Of a stretch of DNA of 61,706 bases, positions 61,124-61,706 are shown piece by piece. A program made the translations under genes and the position numbers. The notes beneath the pieces were generated by a model. The model ran no database searches. It was not told where the DNA came from and was given only the letters and a program-made list of their open reading frames with translations. This DNA is from Terriglobales bacterium (GTDB lineage Bacteria; Acidobacteriota; Terriglobia; Terriglobales; Acidobacteriaceae). The DNA lies in the NCBI GenBank assembly GCA_015655585.1, contig JAATEV010000117.1:1-61706 (forward strand), in the 5' to 3' direction. Within the stretch, counting starts at the first letter, position 1, and each line of letters starts with the position of its first letter.

Positions 61124-61706
61124 ATGTTCGAACGCTATACGGAGAAGGCGCGGCGAGTTATCTTCTTTGCTCGCTACGAGGCCAGTCAGTTCGGGTCGCC
61201 TTATATCGAGACCGAGCATCTGCTGCTGGGTTTGCTGCGTGAGGACAAGGCGCTGACGAACCGGTTTTTGCGGTCTCATGCGTCGGTGGAGTCGATTCGC
61301 AAGCAGATTGAAGGGCATACGACGATTCGGGAGAAGGTATCGACTTCGGTCGATCTGCCGCTCTCGAATGAGTGCAAGCGCGTGCTGGCGTATGCAGCGG
61401 AAGAAGCGGAGCGGCTCTCGCACAAACATATTGGCACGGAACATCTGCTGCTGGGACTGCTGCGCGAGGAGAAGTGCTTTGCCGCGGAGATTCTGCAGGA
61501 GCGCGGGCTGAGGCTTCCGGCGATTCGCGAGGAGTTGCAGCGGACGACGCAGGAGAAGACACCGTCATCACAGGGCGGCAAAGGACAGCGCGGGGAACAG
61601 AGCATGCTGGCCGAGTTTTCTCGCGATCTGACCCAATCGGCTTTGGATCAGCAACTTGATCCGCTGGTTGGACGTGATTCTGAGGTTGATCGCGTGATCC
61701 AGATCC
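61124..61706 (+). CDS. clpC: ClpC ATPase, N-terminal part (runs off window)
   Basis: 194 codons of a ClpC/ClpA-family AAA+ unfoldase. Two Clp_N repeats are visible, each with TEHLLLGLLRE (residues about 31 and 108), preceded by MFERYTEKARRVIFFAR; then the linker with LDQQLDPLVGRDSEVDRVIQI, which begins the first AAA+ module. Partners ClpP to degrade misfolded or regulatory proteins. ATG 61124 preceded by GAAGGGGATT. Confidence 0.93.
   Translation, partial: MFERYTEKARRVIFFARYEASQFGSPYIETEHLLLGLLREDKALTNRFLRSHASVESIRKQIEGHTTIREKVSTSVDLPLSNECKRVLAYAAEEAERLSHKHIGTEHLLLGLLREEKCFAAEILQERGLRLPAIREELQRTTQEKTPSSQGGKGQRGEQSMLAEFSRDLTQSALDQQLDPLVGRDSEVDRVIQI

Overview
The window looks like chromosomal DNA of an Acidobacteriota member of class Terriglobia (Granulicella/Terriglobus/Edaphobacter-like). 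This rests on a TIGR03435-type secreted protein, a VWFA-related secreted protein of the acidobacterial type, a secreted SpoIVB-type S55 peptidase, LolC/LolD genes (a diderm cell), high GC and many short dispersed palindromic repeats. Assignments come from reading motifs, not from searches.

Layout. 1-14 kb is housekeeping: inositol-3-phosphate synthase (cut by the window edge), a DedA protein, a HemQ-like coproheme decarboxylase, endonuclease III, the haem run hemX-hemA-hemC-hemD on the minus strand, then mutS, anmK and a solitary solute-binding lipoprotein. Two palindromic repeat families sit between these genes and also inside hemD, mutS and the lipoprotein leader without breaking the frame. 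14.0-16.8 kb carries three plus-strand genes whose strand composition is opposite to their neighbours. 16.9-21.8 kb is a minus-strand operon: response regulator, sensor kinase, outer-membrane barrel protein, plastocyanin-like copper protein.

21.9-36.5 kb is a Wzx/Wzy-type exopolysaccharide locus: SLBB export protein, Wzi-like protein, Wzz, flippase, GT4, priming sugar transferase and WecG/TagA enzyme, then a CuA-like cupredoxin, a cytochrome c and an O-antigen ligase/polymerase. A divergent barrel protein plus small c-type cytochrome lie beside it. 36.6-49.9 kb is an accessory cluster: PhyH dioxygenase, HPr-kinase-like P-loop protein, a GT87 enzyme fused to a TolB-like propeller, and a minus-strand run of nucleotidyltransferase-like protein, methyltransferase, GTP cyclohydrolase II, B12-binding radical SAM enzyme, zinc-ribbon methyltransferase, amidohydrolase and GT1. 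It could make a glycosylated, GTP-derived small molecule. tRNA-Gln(CUG) marks its right end. 50-61.7 kb returns to ordinary genes: YegP, DinB, VWA protein, S55 peptidase, alcohol dehydrogenase, a secreted propeller protein, LolC, AhpD-like protein, LolD and the start of ClpC.

The strongest unannotated signal is a set of seven direct-repeat boxes, TGAC repeated every 11 bp, in front of the exopolysaccharide and accessory transcription units. This is the geometry of OmpR/PhoB-family operators, and an OmpR-family regulator with its kinase is encoded at the left end of the same region. I infer one regulon joining both clusters. The second strong signal is the palindromic element that inserts in frame into conserved proteins.
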